Source: JBDNDK01 sp046719185 (GTDB taxonomy: Bacteria; Armatimonadota; UBA5829). From it: DNA of 22,346 bases. Both the position numbers and the translations under genes were made by a program. Shown piece after piece: positions 1-7,914 of this stretch. Numbering within the stretch: position 1 is the first letter of the stretch; every line of letters begins with the position of its first letter. Below the pieces are notes generated by a model. It saw nothing but the letters and a program-made list of their open reading frames with translations, did not search any database and had not been told where the DNA came from. The DNA lies in assembly GCA_046719185.1 (NCBI GenBank), contig JBDNDK010000021.1, forward strand, positions 1-22,346, given 5' to 3'.

Positions 1-233
1 TATCATAGCACCTTTGCTTGCTAAATCTGAAACAGATTCAATACAAGATGATCCTTTAGCAAAATCTTTAACATTTGTTCTTGTTAGAATATTTAACATT
101 GAATAATCAGGTAGCACTTAAGAAGATTATTAAATCCCCAATTGATATATGGACTTGATACTAAAAACTCACTCTCACATTGCTTTATTTTCTCAATAAG
201 CCATTTTTCAGTTGGAGATGTGATAATATCCAT
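1..233 (-). pseudogene. Phospholipase D-like protein, 5' part, frameshifted and cut by the window edge
   Basis: Reading leftward from an ATG at 233, the frame gives MDIITSPTEKWLIEKIKQ, followed by a hydrophobic FLVSSPYI stretch typical of the first strand of phospholipase D-like (HKD) domains. This frame stops at 93-95 after 46 residues. A second frame overlaps it and reads VLPDYSMLNILTRTNVKDFA, then KGSS and SDLASKGAMI, up to position 1. It continues the PLD-like pattern without a break. One missing base near 115-119 (around AAG/TGC) would join the two, so this is one gene broken by a one-base deletion or a sequence error. The HKD motifs would lie outside the window. It begins 15 bp after the Fe-S gene at 249 and has no clear ribosome binding site. 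Such proteins often act as nucleases or in restriction and defence, but the role here is unknown. Confidence 0.6.
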
Positions 234-248
234 ATTGGCTAATTTATA

Positions 249-1268
249 TCAATCCTCACAGCAGGTTCTGTTTAATACATCTCTAATATCAACATTCACT
301 GGACAGCTTTCAACACATCTGCCACAACCTGTGCATCCAACAACTCCAAATTGCTCATGCTGATATTGGAATTTGTGCATAAGTCTTTGTCTTGACCTTG
401 GCACTTTTTGGTCTCTTGGATTGTGTCCATGTCCCATTAGAGTGAAATCTTCAAATTGGCAGGTATCTCTGCATCTGTATCTTTCCACACAGCTTCCGCA
501 TACATCATCTTGTATATCAAAACAGCTGCAGCTTGGGCAGGTGTAGCTACAGACACCACAACCTATACATTTGTCTGCAATCTCTTCCCAAATAGGGTTA
601 TCCCAAGAAAGTTTTTCATATAACTCAGCTTCAGCAAAAGGCTGTTTTCCATACTCAACAAACCTGCTCCATACTTCATTCTTTTTTACAGTATCAGCTT
701 CAGATGGATCATTGAAAAAATTATCTTTTATTAATGCTTCACCTTTTTCAGTATAAAACTCACAATAATATTTATAATCAATGTCATACATCAGCACATC
801 AACATTTTTCTTCCATTCATCCACTTTATCCACACTGCTGCAAAACCAGCTCCATCTGGGCTCATTTGGAAGAACAGCAACTAATACTGAGTTTTCTCTT
901 CTGTTTGCATAATATGGATCATTATATTTACCATCAAGGAATACTTTATCTAACACTGCTATGCCTTGAGCATCTGGAAGCCACATTCCAAATATTGCTC
1001 TCTTTTCTGCTGTTGGCAGTGTTGTCTCTACTTTTTCTTGTCCTTTTTTAGTCTCTGCCTTAAATAACACTTCATATCTAGGCAATAAATAGTCTTTAGG
1101 TGGAGCCATCATTTCTGAGCCATCTATGAAGTAGTCATCTTTAGGTGAGATTTCTTTGAATTCTGCAGGAGCACTAAATCTCCTCACTGGTGCCACCACT
1201 TTATATTCAGGCATGAGTGATTCTAAATATTCTTTAATTTTATCTTTACTGATAATTTTTTCTACCAT
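249..1268 (-). CDS. 4Fe-4S dicluster protein, AsrA/HydB-like (FlxB-like) subunit of an Hdr-linked complex
   Basis: A cytoplasmic electron-transfer subunit. The first ~230 residues are the alpha/beta region typical of AsrA (anaerobic sulfite reductase A) and HydB (sulfhydrogenase B). A Cys cluster follows, CIGCGVCSYTCPSC with SCFDIQDD, then the family signature TCQFEDFTLMGHGHNPRDQK, and a second cluster CTGCGRCVESCP near the C-terminus. So two [4Fe-4S] clusters are expected. In HdrABC-Flx operons a protein of this type (FlxB) passes electrons between an NAD(P)H flavoprotein and the MvhD/HdrA core. It is the last complete gene of the operon, and no FlxA-like flavoprotein follows it before 1. 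I chose ATG 1268 over TTG 1280, because GGAT lies about 11 bases before that ATG. The family is clear; the exact subunit name is inferred. Confidence 0.85.
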   Translation of the reverse strand: MVEKIISKDKIKEYLESLMPEYKVVAPVRRFSAPAEFKEISPKDDYFIDGSEMMAPPKDYLLPRYEVLFKAETKKGQEKVETTLPTAEKRAIFGMWLPDAQGIAVLDKVFLDGKYNDPYYANRRENSVLVAVLPNEPRWSWFCSSVDKVDEWKKNVDVLMYDIDYKYYCEFYTEKGEALIKDNFFNDPSEADTVKKNEVWSRFVEYGKQPFAEAELYEKLSWDNPIWEEIADKCIGCGVCSYTCPSCSCFDIQDDVCGSCVERYRCRDTCQFEDFTLMGHGHNPRDQKVPRSRQRLMHKFQYQHEQFGVVGCTGCGRCVESCPVNVDIRDVLNRTCCED

Positions 1269-1291
1269 TTTATTATCCAATTTGATATTTA

Positions 1292-2239
1292 TTATCCACC
1301 ATGACTAGCTGGGTCATGATCATCCTCTTCATAGCTTCCAAGCAGTGGAGATTCATTATTTGGGTCTCCCGCTTCAAAATCATATCTATCTTTTATTACA
1401 TCTGCAAGTTCTCTAATAAGCTCAGCTGCTGGAATATTAACAGGGCATACTCTTTCACATTCACCACAATTAATACATCTTCCAGCAAGGTGCATTGCTC
1501 TTGTAGCATGAAACATCCAAGCTTCATCTGTAGTAGCCTTTTTAGCTGTCCATTTAGGCTCTATTCTGTCTGCAAAACAACTCTCGCAATAGCAGTTTGG
1601 GCATACCTGCCTGCACGCATAACATCTAATACACTTAGAAAATTGTTCTGCCCAAAACTTTCTTCTATCTTCAGGAAGTTGAGGTATCTCAACCATTTTC
1701 CTGCAGTCTGGTCTATCTGCTGTGCATATTTGCACATCACACATAACAGGGTTGTTTTCATCACATATGTTGCATGCTTCTTTAACACATTCAGATCTTG
1801 ATAAATTACATGTTTGGGTGCCGCTTGTTACTCTCAATCCATCATTATCCCATTCCATTGCAACAACATCCTGCATTCTAAAATCTTTGCCTTCAAGATT
1901 TTTGCTGTCAACAACACCCTCACAGCCCATACCTATTATATACACATTTTCTCTGGATATTTGTTTTTCATGGATAAGCTGAATAATGCTTCTTATATCA
2001 CAAGGTTTTGCCACTATTCCCACTTTTTGATTTTTTGCAAATCTCTTTAGATAAACAGCAAGATTATTCACACATGCAGGGTTCCAAACAAGTTTATCTG
2101 CATCATCTGCAGATTTAATGAAGATTGGTGTAGTTTTGAAAGGCACACTCCCTTCACCATATCCAATCACCATTGAAACCTCACCAGATTCCAATATTTT
2201 TCTTGCTTCATCTCTTACTTTTTGTTGAACTTCAGACAT
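1292..2239 (-). CDS. FrhB-N-like / dicluster ferredoxin protein (FlxC-like)
   Basis: The N-terminal half resembles the coenzyme F420 hydrogenase/dehydrogenase beta-subunit N-domain: note VGIVAKPCDIRSI and the IGMGCEG that follows. A Cys-rich middle (CNICDENNPVMCD and nearby Cys) leads to two ferredoxin-type clusters, CIRCYACRQVCPNCYC and CINCGECERVCPVN. The C-terminus is acidic (EEDDHDPASHGG). In Hdr-Flx clusters a protein of this build acts as an electron-transfer subunit. F420 use is not implied, because only the N-domain fold is shared. The gene follows mvhD after a 137-bp gap that holds a palindromic repeat, and its stop is 23 bp before the next ATG. I chose ATG 2239 over GTG 2248, where an AGGA would be only three bases away. 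Confidence 0.8.
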   Translation of the reverse strand: MSEVQQKVRDEARKILESGEVSMVIGYGEGSVPFKTTPIFIKSADDADKLVWNPACVNNLAVYLKRFAKNQKVGIVAKPCDIRSIIQLIHEKQISRENVYIIGMGCEGVVDSKNLEGKDFRMQDVVAMEWDNDGLRVTSGTQTCNLSRSECVKEACNICDENNPVMCDVQICTADRPDCRKMVEIPQLPEDRRKFWAEQFSKCIRCYACRQVCPNCYCESCFADRIEPKWTAKKATTDEAWMFHATRAMHLAGRCINCGECERVCPVNIPAAELIRELADVIKDRYDFEAGDPNNESPLLGSYEEDDHDPASHGG

Positions 2240-2280
2240 ATTATCCACTTATCCTAGTGCAAATTGTTAATTGTTATGAG

Positions 2281-2345
2281 ATGCTGAATTTAGTTCAGCA
2301 TGATATATATTTTATCATCCTGAGGCACAAAGTGCCGAAGAATCT
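2281..2345. repeat. Double-hairpin intergenic repeat element
   Basis: Two perfect palindromes lie side by side: ATGCTGAA (2281-2288) with TTCAGCAT (2294-2301), loop TTTAG; and GGCAC (2324-2328) with GTGCC (2332-2336), loop AAA. The second sits in CATCCTGAGG and ends CCGAAGAATCT. From memory, elements reading 'tgctgaa...ttcagca' plus 'ctgaggc...gccgaagaatct' are widely scattered in intergenic DNA of unrelated bacteria and metagenomes. It sits between mvhD and the next redox gene and may affect mRNA processing. It lacks a T-tract on the minus strand, so I do not call it a terminator. Confidence 0.6.
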
Positions 2346-2376
2346 TTTATAAACTCTTAAATCTAACCTCAAACTT

Positions 2377-2835
2377 CTAAAATCTATTAACTCCCTCAAA
2401 AGGTCCTAGTTCTTTGAGCTTGTCAGTCATATCATTCACTAACTCAGCAAATCTATTACCCTCTGATGCAGATACCCATTCGAAATGAAATCTATTTTCA
2501 TCTATACCAAGACTCTTCAATAGGTCTTTAACTAATGCAATTCTTCTTCTAGCATAAAAATTACCTTTGGCATAATGACAGTCTCCTGGGTGACATCCCA
2601 ATACCATAACTCCATCAAAACCTTTTTGAAATCCCTTTAATACAAACATCGGGTCAACTCTACCTGAGCAAGGTACTCTTACAATTCTCACTGTTGCAGG
2701 ATATGTTAATCTAGCACTTCCAGCTAAGTCAGCACCAGCATAGCTGCACCAATTGCATAGTATTCCCAATATATATGGTTGCCATTCAGTTTGTTTCTCT
2801 ATTTGTTGCTCTTCAATCATTATTTCTTTAGACAT
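2377..2835 (-). CDS. mvhD: MvhD/FlxD-type iron-sulfur electron-transfer subunit
   Basis: A methyl-viologen-reducing hydrogenase delta-subunit family protein (MvhD/FlpD) of 152 residues, the normal length for a free-standing copy. Visible landmarks are CNWCSYAGADLAG (~residues 27-39), the IVRVPCSGRVDP stretch (~51-62), and LGCHPGDCHYAKGN (~79-92); their Cys bind a [2Fe-2S] cluster. MvhD passes electrons to HdrA, which splits them between a low-potential and a high-potential acceptor. No hydrogenase large or small subunit is encoded nearby, so the donor is probably not H2 through an adjacent Mvh. The gene is separated from hdrA by two envelope-protein genes, an unusual order. Start ATG 2835 is the only good choice. 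Confidence 0.93.
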   Translation of the reverse strand: MSKEIMIEEQQIEKQTEWQPYILGILCNWCSYAGADLAGSARLTYPATVRIVRVPCSGRVDPMFVLKGFQKGFDGVMVLGCHPGDCHYAKGNFYARRRIALVKDLLKSLGIDENRFHFEWVSASEGNRFAELVNDMTDKLKELGPFEGVNRF

Positions 2836-2859
2836 CTATTTTAATCCAATCAAATCTAC

Positions 2860-3651
2860 TTATTTTTTAACTATATAACCGGGTGATAATTCACTCACAA
2901 CACAAGTTGCTGTTTTCAATATAATAGGTTTGCCATCAGGTCCTTCAGATTCACTTGTAGATGTATATACCTCAAGTTCTTTTACAACTCCTACACCTTC
3001 AGCTATCCAATATACACTTCTAGACTTTGCATCTTTAATTTTGAACTCACTATCCCACATGTTAATAGTGCCTGCTATTTTATTGCTGTGATATACTACT
3101 CTCACACAGTTATTAAAAGTGCCAGCAGGAACTTTTACATCTTCCATACCTACTATTTCAGCCTGCAAAAATGTAGTTGTATCACCATCTCTTATTTCAC
3201 CAACATCCCATTTATCACCAATTTTAAATGATGAGTCAAAATATACAAGAGGTGGCTTATAAGTTTGTGTTTCAGTTTTTTTATCTGTTCCTGATATTGT
3301 GGTGATTTCATGCAAAACCATCTTTTCATTTTTATAGCTATATTTTATTGTAGCCTTGCTAGAATCTGATACACCACTTGGGGAATCCATTTTTGTTTCT
3401 TCTACATATTCCCATATAACAGGATTATCACCAGATTTATCTGTAATTTTATATATGCTTGAACCATAAGCTACATCATTTAATGTTGCAATCACATTAT
3501 TATCATGAGAAATAGATGCTTTGATTATTTTATATGATTCATATTCCCATTTGTTACCTTTTGCACTTGGCAATATCTCTATTGCATTACCAATAGAGCA
3601 AATTAATATGAACAAAAAAACAAATATTATATTTTTATATTTATCTCTCAT
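2860..3651 (-). CDS. Secreted protein of unknown function
   Basis: From ATG 3651 the product begins MRDKYKNIIFVFLFILICSI and has a signal-peptide cleavage site after GNA. The mature part is a beta-rich domain with Trp/Tyr patterns (GNKWEYESYKI, FKIGDKWDVGEI), a VPAGTFNNCVRVVYH motif and YWIAEGVGVVKELEVY. Many bacterial exported lipocalin-like or DUF3108-like proteins share the 'VPAGTF..C..V' and 'GVGVVK' signatures, but no function is known to me. A start 24 bases earlier (3675) would add eight residues before the signal peptide and lengthen the overlap with the gene before it from 11 to 35 bases, so I reject it. It overlaps the membrane protein at 3641, so the two are translated together, inside the redox operon. 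Confidence 0.75.
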   Translation of the reverse strand: MRDKYKNIIFVFLFILICSIGNAIEILPSAKGNKWEYESYKIIKASISHDNNVIATLNDVAYGSSIYKITDKSGDNPVIWEYVEETKMDSPSGVSDSSKATIKYSYKNEKMVLHEITTISGTDKKTETQTYKPPLVYFDSSFKIGDKWDVGEIRDGDTTTFLQAEIVGMEDVKVPAGTFNNCVRVVYHSNKIAGTINMWDSEFKIKDAKSRSVYWIAEGVGVVKELEVYTSTSESEGPDGKPIILKTATCVVSELSPGYIVKK

Positions 3652-4096
3652 AAAGATTAGATTCTCTAGCTTCATAGAGTTCTGCTACATTCTCTCTGTA
3701 TATTTTTCTTTCAATAGTTTTAACAATAGAAAGCAATATGAATGCAGCAATAATCATGATTGCAACAGTCATTATAGTTTTAATAGGACTTCCTTCTGGG
3801 CTACTTTCCCAAGCGTTTTTGAGATATTTATAAATTGCAACAGGACCGCCTAGAAACATCATTGCATATACTATTGTGTTAATAGGGTTGCCAAATTCAC
3901 TTTTTAAATCATTTGTAAGATTTTCATCTTCTTCATCTGTTTCATCTTGCAAAATGGTATTTATTTCTTTCTGCTGTTTAGCCCTTTTTAAATCTCTGAC
4001 AATAAAATAACCAATCACAATTAATATGATAAGTAAAGCAGCTCCAAAGAAATAATAGTCAGTTGATTCAAAAATTAAATGTTGAGTTATTTGCAT
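3641..4096 (-). CDS. Small membrane protein with two transmembrane helices, unknown function
   Basis: The product is about 151 residues. One hydrophobic helix lies near the N-terminus (FFGAALLIILIVIGYFIV), followed by a basic stretch (RDLKRAKQQ), then an acidic linker (DETDEEDENLTND). A weaker hydrophobic segment (YAMMFLGGPVAIYKYL) follows, then a second clear helix (TIMTVAIMIIAAFILLSI). The tail is charged. I do not recognise a family. It lies directly after hdrA (33-bp gap) and overlaps the secreted protein downstream, so the pair probably works together in the envelope. I chose ATG 4096 because AGGTTGAG precedes it; a TTG at 4105 is possible but would overlap that site. Confidence 0.7.
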   Translation of the reverse strand: MQITQHLIFESTDYYFFGAALLIILIVIGYFIVRDLKRAKQQKEINTILQDETDEEDENLTNDLKSEFGNPINTIVYAMMFLGGPVAIYKYLKNAWESSPEGSPIKTIMTVAIMIIAAFILLSIVKTIERKIYRENVAELYEARESNLYER

Positions 4097-4129
4097 TTTT
4101 CTCAACCTGCATAAGATATACTTTTATAT

Positions 4130-6127
4130 CTATTTTATTGCAGACAATGCATCAATCTCTGCTAATATTTGCTTTCCTTCAAAACCTCTGAGTCTTGCTG
4201 ACTGACTTCTGCAAGCAGCGGCACAAGTTCCGCATCCTTTGCAAATACCTTCATTTACTTTAGCAACAGTCATCATCACTTGATTATCTCTAGTTGAGTT
4301 CTTTTTATCAACTACCTCCACAAGTTCAATTGCACTAAATGGGCATACACCAACACATAAACCACATCCAGAGCAAGTTTCTTGATTTATATATGCTATC
4401 ATTGGTTCACTCAAAATAGCTTCTTTTCTAAATAATCCTGCTACTTTGCTTGCTGCTGCACTTGCCTGAGCAACTGTATCAGGGATATCCTTTGGATATT
4501 GGCAAGCACCTGCTAAGTAGATACCATCACTTAAAACTTCAACTGGTTTTAATTTTGGATGAGCCTCAGAAAGCCAATTATATTGATCAGTTGATATTCC
4601 TAACTTTCTTGCTAGCTCTTTTGCATCATCATGAGGCTTCATTGCAGTTGCTAAGACTACCAAATCAACTCTCACTTCTATTGGCTTGCCAAGTAAAGTA
4701 TCAACTCCTTTTATGACAAGCTTTCCATCATCAGGATATATTCTAGACACTCTGCCTCTTATATAATTAGCACCATATTCTTCTATTGTTCTTCTCACAA
4801 ACTCTTCATATCCCTTGCCAGCAGCTCTAATGTCCATATAAAAAACATAGGTTTCTACATCATGTAGTTTATCTTTCACCAGCAAAGCTTGCTTTGCATT
4901 ATACATACAGCATACTTTAGAACAATATGGCTGACCTTTTTCTGTATCTCTGCTTCCAACACAGCTCAAAAATGCTATAGATTCCGGCACCTTACCGTCT
5001 GATGGTCTTACTATTTTCCCTTCAGTCGGTCCAGATGCATTCATTATTCTTTCAAATTGAATAGAAGATATCACATCAGGATATTTACCATATCCATATT
5101 CATTCATTACAGATGAATCCCAAAGATTAAATCCAGTAGCAACTACAATTGCACCAAACTTCTCAGTAAGCACCAGATCTTCCTGCTCATATACAATAGC
5201 ATCAGATGGACAAACCTTCTGGCATACCCCGCATTTTTGACCATTAAATATTCTGCAATGCTCTCTATCTATAACCGGCTTATTAGGCACTGCTTGAGGG
5301 AAAGGTGTCCAAATTGCTCTTCTTGTTCCCATTCCTTCATCAAATGGATTTGGTAAATCTTTTACAGGACATTTTTCTGTGCACACTCCACATCCTGTGC
5401 ATTTAGATTCATCAACACTTTTAGCTCTCTTTCTAATCTTCACCTCAAAGTTGCCAACAAATCCATTCACTTCTTCCACTTCAGAATATGTCCAAATATC
5501 TATCAGAGGATGAGAAGCAGCATCTACCATTTTGGGTGTGAGTATGCAGGCAGCACAATCTAAAGTAGGGAATGTTTTGTCATATTGAGCCATATGACCA
5601 CCTATGCTTGGTGTCCTTTCAACTAAAACAACAGGATATCCAGCATCTGCAATATCCAGTGCTGCTTGTATTCCGGCTATTCCTCCACCAATCACCAATG
5701 CTCTCTTGCTTAGTGCAATTTGATTTCTGTATAATGGTTCATTTTTGGCTACTTTTGCAACAGCCATTGCAACCAAATCAACAGCTTTTTTTGTGGTCTC
5801 AGGCGATTTTTCATGCACCCAAGAGCAGTGTTCTCTAATGTTTGCAATTTCAACCATATATGGATTGAGTCCTGCTTCAGCAATACATTTTTGGAATGTT
5901 GGTTCATGAAGTCTTGGTGAACATGATGCAACTACAACTCTATCCAGTTTATGTTCTTTTATTGCATCTTTTACCAAATTTTGTCCCGGTTCACTACACA
6001 TATATTTATAATCTGTTGCATACACAACACCGGGCATCTCTGAAGCTTGTTTTGCTACTTCAGAAACCTCAACAGTTTTTGCAATATTAGATCCACACCA
6101 GCAAACAAATACACCAATTCTAGCCAT
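4130..6127 (-). CDS. hdrA: Heterodisulfide reductase subunit A (HdrA), flavin electron-bifurcating core
   Basis: A 665-residue HdrA, full length for the family. In order: an N-terminal Cys domain (FVCWCGSNIAK at 8-18, YKYMCSEPGQN at 40-50, VVASCSPRLHEPTFQKC at 65-81); an FAD-binding GGGIAGIQAALDIADAG (147-163) with ERTPSIGGHMAQ; the HdrA signature LDCAACILTPKM (189-200); ferredoxin clusters CTGCGVCTEKCP (243-254) and CGVCQKVCP (299-307); and near the C-terminus CSGCGLCVGVCP and CKGCGTCAAAC. The flavin splits electron pairs, sending one to ferredoxin and one to the HdrBC side. In organisms without methanogenesis this complex usually works with Flx, hydrogenase, formate dehydrogenase or methylene-tetrahydrofolate reductase. 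No partner of the last three kinds is visible here. hdrB lies 25 bp upstream. Confidence 0.97.
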   Translation of the reverse strand: MARIGVFVCWCGSNIAKTVEVSEVAKQASEMPGVVYATDYKYMCSEPGQNLVKDAIKEHKLDRVVVASCSPRLHEPTFQKCIAEAGLNPYMVEIANIREHCSWVHEKSPETTKKAVDLVAMAVAKVAKNEPLYRNQIALSKRALVIGGGIAGIQAALDIADAGYPVVLVERTPSIGGHMAQYDKTFPTLDCAACILTPKMVDAASHPLIDIWTYSEVEEVNGFVGNFEVKIRKRAKSVDESKCTGCGVCTEKCPVKDLPNPFDEGMGTRRAIWTPFPQAVPNKPVIDREHCRIFNGQKCGVCQKVCPSDAIVYEQEDLVLTEKFGAIVVATGFNLWDSSVMNEYGYGKYPDVISSIQFERIMNASGPTEGKIVRPSDGKVPESIAFLSCVGSRDTEKGQPYCSKVCCMYNAKQALLVKDKLHDVETYVFYMDIRAAGKGYEEFVRRTIEEYGANYIRGRVSRIYPDDGKLVIKGVDTLLGKPIEVRVDLVVLATAMKPHDDAKELARKLGISTDQYNWLSEAHPKLKPVEVLSDGIYLAGACQYPKDIPDTVAQASAAASKVAGLFRKEAILSEPMIAYINQETCSGCGLCVGVCPFSAIELVEVVDKKNSTRDNQVMMTVAKVNEGICKGCGTCAAACRSQSARLRGFEGKQILAEIDALSAIK

Positions 6128-6152
6128 TTACTCAGTCCATTTTTTATAATCT

Positions 6153-7028
6153 TTATACATTTAAAGCAGTTATAGAATCAAGAGCAGGATTCACATCTAT
6201 TAGATGACTTGAGAAACATTTTTTGATACCGTGAAGTTCCATGGCAAGTCCAACTAATTCTGTAAAAAAGAATATAGGCATTGAAAGATCTTCACCTCTC
6301 ATTTTGCCAGCAGCTTCTTGTCTCATTTCAAGGTTTGTTGTGCAAAGTGGGCAAGCTGTTACAATGCAGTTTGCACCATGTTTTTTTGCATTAGATATTA
6401 TCTCACCTGTCAGCTTTACTACAATCTCAGGTTTTGTAAGACCAAAGCTTGCACCACAGCATTCATTTTTGAAATACCATTCCACAGGATCAGCACCAAC
6501 AGTTTTCATTATTGTATCTAGACTTTGAGGATCTTCAGGATTATCAAAATTAGTTACTTTAGCAGGTCTTACTAACAGACACCCATAATAACAAGCAGGT
6601 TTTAATCCGCTTAAGCTATTAACAATCTTGCTTTCGATCACTTTCAAAACTTCAGGGTCAGACATCACTTCTAAAGAATTTTTTACTGTTGATTTTCCAG
6701 TGTATGGTTTTTCTAGTGAAGAGTTTATTTCATCCATCAAATTTTTATTTGATTTCATTTCAACTTCAGCAGATTTTAATCTGTTATAGCAGGCAGCACA
6801 TGGAGCAACTACATCAAGCCCCATGTTTTCTGCAATACCTAAACTTCTGGCAGGAAGAGCTATACTTAATTTATGATCAAGATTGTGAGCAGAAGTAGCA
6901 CCACAGCAGTTCCAGTCAGGAATTTGTAATAAATCAATACCAACAGCTTCAGCAACTAAATGAGTGGATTTATCAAACTCATTTGCAGTAGATTCCAAAC
7001 TGCAGCCGGGAAAATACGCATATTTCAT
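6153..7028 (-). CDS. hdrB: Heterodisulfide reductase subunit B (HdrB)
   Basis: A 291-residue HdrB with both CCG domains: C9 with NCCGA (40-44) and CAAC (77-80) in the first, and CYYGC (146-150), NECCGASFG (188-196) and CPLC (226-229) in the second. In characterised HdrB these Cys hold two non-cubane [4Fe-4S] clusters at which a disulfide is reduced. All key Cys are present, so an active disulfide-reducing site is likely. The substrate in a non-methanogen is unknown (a DsrC-like protein or another thiol carrier in other lineages). The start is ATG 7028 with GGGAG eight bases upstream. The 193-bp gap to hdrC is long for an operon and contains a palindrome. Confidence 0.96.
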   Translation of the reverse strand: MKYAYFPGCSLESTANEFDKSTHLVAEAVGIDLLQIPDWNCCGATSAHNLDHKLSIALPARSLGIAENMGLDVVAPCAACYNRLKSAEVEMKSNKNLMDEINSSLEKPYTGKSTVKNSLEVMSDPEVLKVIESKIVNSLSGLKPACYYGCLLVRPAKVTNFDNPEDPQSLDTIMKTVGADPVEWYFKNECCGASFGLTKPEIVVKLTGEIISNAKKHGANCIVTACPLCTTNLEMRQEAAGKMRGEDLSMPIFFFTELVGLAMELHGIKKCFSSHLIDVNPALDSITALNV

Positions 7029-7155
7029 ATAAAAAGCTCCCTGCGTTTTAGATGTTAGTTTTATATATCAAAATTTAGAATGATATTATCATCACTTCTA
7101 ATTTATCACTTATTTTTTGCTTTTAGCTTCTGAGATTTAGATATTACCGCATGGT

Positions 7156-7179
7156 GTTTCGGGAACTTGTTCCCGAAAC
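7156..7179. repeat. Perfect palindrome in the hdrC-hdrB gap
   Basis: GTTTCGGGAAC (7156-7166) is followed by TT and its exact reverse complement GTTCCCGAAAC (7169-7179). As RNA it would form a nine-base-pair stem with a six-base loop (ACTTGT). It has no T-tract after it in the operon direction, so it is not a standard terminator. Its design is like the first hairpin at 2281-2301, and it may belong to the same class of scattered palindromic units. An mRNA-stabilising or processing role between hdrC and hdrB is possible. Confidence 0.55.
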
Positions 7180-7221
7180 TAACACAACATATTTGATAAT
7201 CTAATGATTATTTTTGCATCA

Positions 7222-7797
7222 TCACTTTTTTTTATCAAAAAGCCCTCTAACTTCTTTTTTACCTCTGATAATAGAAGGGATAATGCCTAATTTACCTTTT
7301 AAAAACATCTGAATTCCTTGAAAAACATCTGAGAAAAACTGTCTGCTTCTGAGCTTATAAAAACCAATTAGGCTGATTTCATGCACTCTACCGCCTCTTT
7401 TTACAGCTTTCAAAAATTCTTCATGGAAAGCAACAACATTTTCTTCAGCTGGTTTTACACCATCCATAATGCATATTTGTCTGCAGGCATCCATCACTTT
7501 AGAAAGTGCAACACCTCTAGGGCATCTTGTAGCACAAGTCTCACATCCAGCACACAGCCAAATAGTATGGCTTTTCAATAGTTCATCTTTCATGCCTACT
7601 TGAGCCATTCTCATTACTTGATTTGGAGCTATTTCCATTGTAAATCCAGCTGGACATCCGGCAGTGCATTCACCACACTGATAGCATTTGTCAACATCCT
7701 CACCACAAAGCTCTTTTATTCTCTTTTTAAGGTCAGGATCTACGGGAATGCTGGAGCAACATAGTGTGCTGTTTTGTGTTTTAGTATCTTTGCTCAA
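7222..7797 (-). CDS. hdrC: Heterodisulfide reductase subunit C (HdrC)
   Basis: HdrC has two ferredoxin clusters that wire HdrA to HdrB. Visible motifs are CYQCGECTAGCPAGF, then PNQVMRMAQVG, then CAGCETCATRCPRG, which is the normal HdrC order and spacing. The C-terminal helical part (FHEEFLKAVKRGGRVHE; KLGIIPSIIRGKKEV) also fits. The frame allows a TTG start at 7812, but GGAG (7807-7810 on the minus strand) lies nine bases before TTG 7797, so I take 7797, giving about 191 residues. A TTG start is unusual among its neighbours. It is transcribed after the zinc-ribbon gene with a 117-bp gap. Confidence 0.95.
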   Translation of the reverse strand: MSKDTKTQNSTLCCSSIPVDPDLKKRIKELCGEDVDKCYQCGECTAGCPAGFTMEIAPNQVMRMAQVGMKDELLKSHTIWLCAGCETCATRCPRGVALSKVMDACRQICIMDGVKPAEENVVAFHEEFLKAVKRGGRVHEISLIGFYKLRSRQFFSDVFQGIQMFLKGKLGIIPSIIRGKKEVRGLFDKKK

Positions 7798-7914
7798 AAG
7801 TGATTTCTCCAAAGATAAATAATGCCCATCAGTTAAGCATTTAATTTAATTTTTTATACAAAAACATGATACACCTGTAGATATTAACAGTCAAGCAAAT
7901 GAGATTGTTTTATA

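Noticed and set aside
734..1051. Open frame on the plus strand antisense to the AsrA/HydB-like gene
   Set aside because: Cys/His/Leu-rich low-quality product, no ribosome site, and the opposite strand encodes a clear Fe-S protein.
1301..1801. 166-codon plus-strand open frame
   Set aside because: Mirror of the FrhB-N/ferredoxin gene; composition is that of an antisense frame.
1292..2239. Coenzyme F420-dependent enzyme
   Set aside because: Only the FrhB N-domain-like part is present, and no F420 synthesis or F420-hydrogenase genes are nearby; the ferredoxin clusters fit an Hdr-linked electron carrier better.
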